Below, in pieces: positions 62,951-64,000 of a DNA stretch of 64,000 bases. This DNA is from Winogradskyella algicola (GTDB lineage Bacteria; Bacteroidota; Bacteroidia; Flavobacteriales; Flavobacteriaceae), in NCBI RefSeq assembly GCF_005869935.1, contig NZ_SZQF01000001.1, positions 868,001 to 932,000 of the forward strand, in the 5' to 3' direction. Position 1 is the stretch's first letter, and every line of letters begins with the position of its first letter. The notes beneath the pieces were generated by a model, which had not been told where the DNA came from, did no database searches, and worked only from the letters and a program-made list of their open reading frames with translations. A program made the translations under genes and the position numbers.

Positions 62951-63682
62951 TTATGCTTTTATAAATTTTGTTGTTTTACCGTTATCGAACGTTAAAAAGT
63001 ATATTCCACTCTTTAAATTTTGAATATCTATGCTATGGTCACTAGATATAGTTGCACTCATAATTTTAACACCCAGATTATTGAATATGCTATAACTTTT
63101 TATATCTAATGCTTCTTTAATATAAATAAAGTCAGAGGATGGTATAGGATATATGGTTGTATTTTCATCATTGAAATCATTAATACTTAATGTGGATGTT
63201 GTAAAGACAATGTCATCTAGACCAAATGAATCGTCACCTATGCTGCTGGTTATTGTAAAAGAAGTTACATTGGTCCAATTTAGAGTTACGGTAGATCCCA
63301 TGCCATATGTGAGGTCTTGGTTAACACTAGAGTTGCTGCCGCCTGATGGAGTAAAAGTATAGGTGCGAGTTCCAGAAAATGTATATGGAGCCAGTGCGTA
63401 CACCGAAGTTATATCAACTGGAGAGCTAAAAGAAACTGTGGCTGATTCACCAGAATCGGTTTGGTAGGTATACACCACATTTCCAGATGAGCCTGCAAAG
63501 CCATTACCATTAATAAGTTTTGAGTCATCAGAAGAGTAGGATGAGGTAAATGTTGCAGTGATACCTGAGACAGTTTGGCTTATTCCGTTACCAGTATCAG
63601 TAGCGCTTTCCCAATCGAAAGTTTGAGAAAAAGATATAATGCTAAATAGTAAAAAATAATAAGTAGGGTAGATTTTTTTCAT
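62951..63682 (-). CDS. T9SS-secreted protein with choice-of-anchor-like domain
   Basis: 243 residues: signal peptide (1-19, ISFSQ), a beta-sandwich domain (about 20-165) with ATVSFSSPVDITSVYALAPY and DDSFGLDDIVF typical of PEP-CTERM/anchor-type domains, and a C-terminal sorting domain (TIYPIPSSDFIYIKE ... GIYFLTFDNGKTTKFIKA). No enzymatic motif. Presumably a cell-surface or secreted structural protein; function unknown. Confidence 0.82.
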   Translation of the reverse strand: MKKIYPTYYFLLFSIISFSQTFDWESATDTGNGISQTVSGITATFTSSYSSDDSKLINGNGFAGSSGNVVYTYQTDSGESATVSFSSPVDITSVYALAPYTFSGTRTYTFTPSGGSNSSVNQDLTYGMGSTVTLNWTNVTSFTITSSIGDDSFGLDDIVFTTSTLSINDFNDENTTIYPIPSSDFIYIKEALDIKSYSIFNNLGVKIMSATISSDHSIDIQNLKSGIYFLTFDNGKTTKFIKA

Positions 63683-63837
63683 TTTTTAAATAATTTAATT
63701 GATAGTATTTGGGGCTTGCTAACATGCCTTTAAATTTTAAAAGGCAGGCAAAAATAATCAATATCTAATTCCACACATAGATTATTACAAAATCTTTAAA
63801 ATTTTATTAATGGCTCAAAAAAGAGTTCTCAACAATT

Positions 63838-63866
63838 TTGATTTGTGAAAATATTATTTACTTTAG
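63838..63866 (+). promoter_or_regulatory. Promoter of the aromatic leader transcript
   Basis: TTG (63838-63840), an 18-bp spacer and TACTTTAG (63859-63866, seven of eight to the TAnnTTTG consensus). It ends 12 bp before the leader-peptide ATG, implying a very short 5' untranslated region. Confidence 0.5.
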
Positions 63867-63878
63867 CCTTATCGAATT

Positions 63879-63947
63879 ATGACAAATACATCTAGAGCAT
63901 ATTATAACTGGTTTTATTTCTTTTTTAACGAAAGAAACGAGGCTTAG
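63879..63947 (+). CDS. Aromatic-rich leader peptide (attenuator)
   Basis: 22-codon frame: MTNTSRAYYNWFYFFFNERN then EA and TAG. Residues 8-16 hold eight aromatic residues out of nine (Y, Y, W, F, Y, F, F, F), encoded TAT TAT AAC TGG TTT TAT TTC TTT TTT. Such a run is a hallmark of leader peptides that sense charged tRNA-Phe/Tyr/Trp. The 3' end (CGAGGCTT, 63938-63945) can pair with the left arm of the downstream terminator. The regulated gene would lie beyond the window's right edge. Confidence 0.72.
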   Translation: MTNTSRAYYNWFYFFFNERNEA

Positions 63948-64000
63948 TATATTTTAGTGAATAAAATATAAGTTTAAAAAAGTCTCGAATTATTCGAGAC
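63948..64000 (+). terminator. Attenuator hairpins, cut by the window edge
   Basis: A weak stem TATATTTTA/TAAAATATA (63948-63956 with 63962-63970) precedes the stronger GTCTCGAA/TTCGAGAC hairpin (63982-63989 with 63993-64000), 5'-flanked by six A. AAGTCTCG (63980-63987) can alternatively pair with CGAGGCTT of the leader (63938-63945, one G-U). The T-run expected after the terminator lies outside the window. Confidence 0.65.

Noticed and set aside
1-64000. CRISPR array, tRNA or rRNA genes, insertion sequences, prophage
   Set aside because: No regularly spaced repeats with unique spacers, no cloverleaf or rRNA-like sequence, and no transposase, integrase or phage genes were found in a manual reading. 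A dedicated scan could still find a divergent element.

Overview
This window looks like chromosomal DNA of a marine Flavobacteriaceae bacterium (Bacteroidota). The base composition is AT-rich, promoters resemble the Bacteroidota -7 element TAnnTTTG, and several marker families are present: type IX secretion (T9SS) C-terminal sorting domains, SusC/SusD, GldA, GLPGLI proteins, DUF5686, acyloxyacyl hydrolase and a K+-dependent membrane pyrophosphatase. I found no rRNA, tRNA, CRISPR array, insertion sequence or prophage. The genus cannot be fixed from sequence alone; Winogradskyella, Psychroserpens or Olleya-like genera are plausible.

Layout. 1-3.7 kb: the 3' part of a GH17 beta-glucanase, a T9SS-secreted putative glycan-binding protein and a LacI-type regulator, probably the end of a beta-glucan (laminarin) utilisation locus. 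3.7-9.4 kb: repeat lipoprotein, Kdo transferase WaaA, then a degT-galE-amidohydrolase operon and a small CxxC protein. 9.6-17 kb: a membrane-embedded AraC-type regulator followed by SusC, SusD and an accessory lipoprotein, a compact nutrient-uptake locus. 17-26.2 kb, mostly minus strand: lspA, fabD and a 2TM-dihydrofolate reductase fusion; a glycogen-binding-like protein on plus; then a TonB-C protein, thyA, a CNT nucleoside transporter, a bifunctional nuclease and etfA/etfB. 26.4-42 kb: pdhB, a DUF5686 outer-membrane protein, soluble and membrane pyrophosphatases, a 1732-residue secreted 5'-nucleotidase-like protein, an App1-type phosphatase and a deoxynucleoside kinase.

42-51 kb is the most system-like region: a two-component system (response regulator and histidine kinase) divergent from a small secreted protein, three GLPGLI paralogues and a TonB-type outer-membrane beta-barrel protein. 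The divergent promoter carries three GTTAAC boxes at exact 10-bp spacing, and similar TTAAC arrays recur in front of the third GLPGLI gene. Just downstream lies a 33-codon remnant of a second receptor gene, still followed by a terminator hairpin.

51-59.4 kb: two related carboxypeptidase-regulatory-domain proteins, metK, and a methionine operon (metY, metX, homoserine dehydrogenase). The intergenic region between metK and metY holds a clear SAM-I riboswitch facing metY and, on the other strand facing metK, a 50-nt element closely resembling a SAM-II riboswitch. 59.4-64 kb: acyloxyacyl hydrolase, head-GIN lipoprotein, small lipoprotein, GldA and a T9SS protein. The last 160 bp appear to be a transcription attenuator: a promoter, a 22-codon aromatic-rich leader peptide, and competing antiterminator and terminator arms. 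This predicts a phenylalanine/tyrosine/aromatic biosynthesis operon just beyond the right edge.
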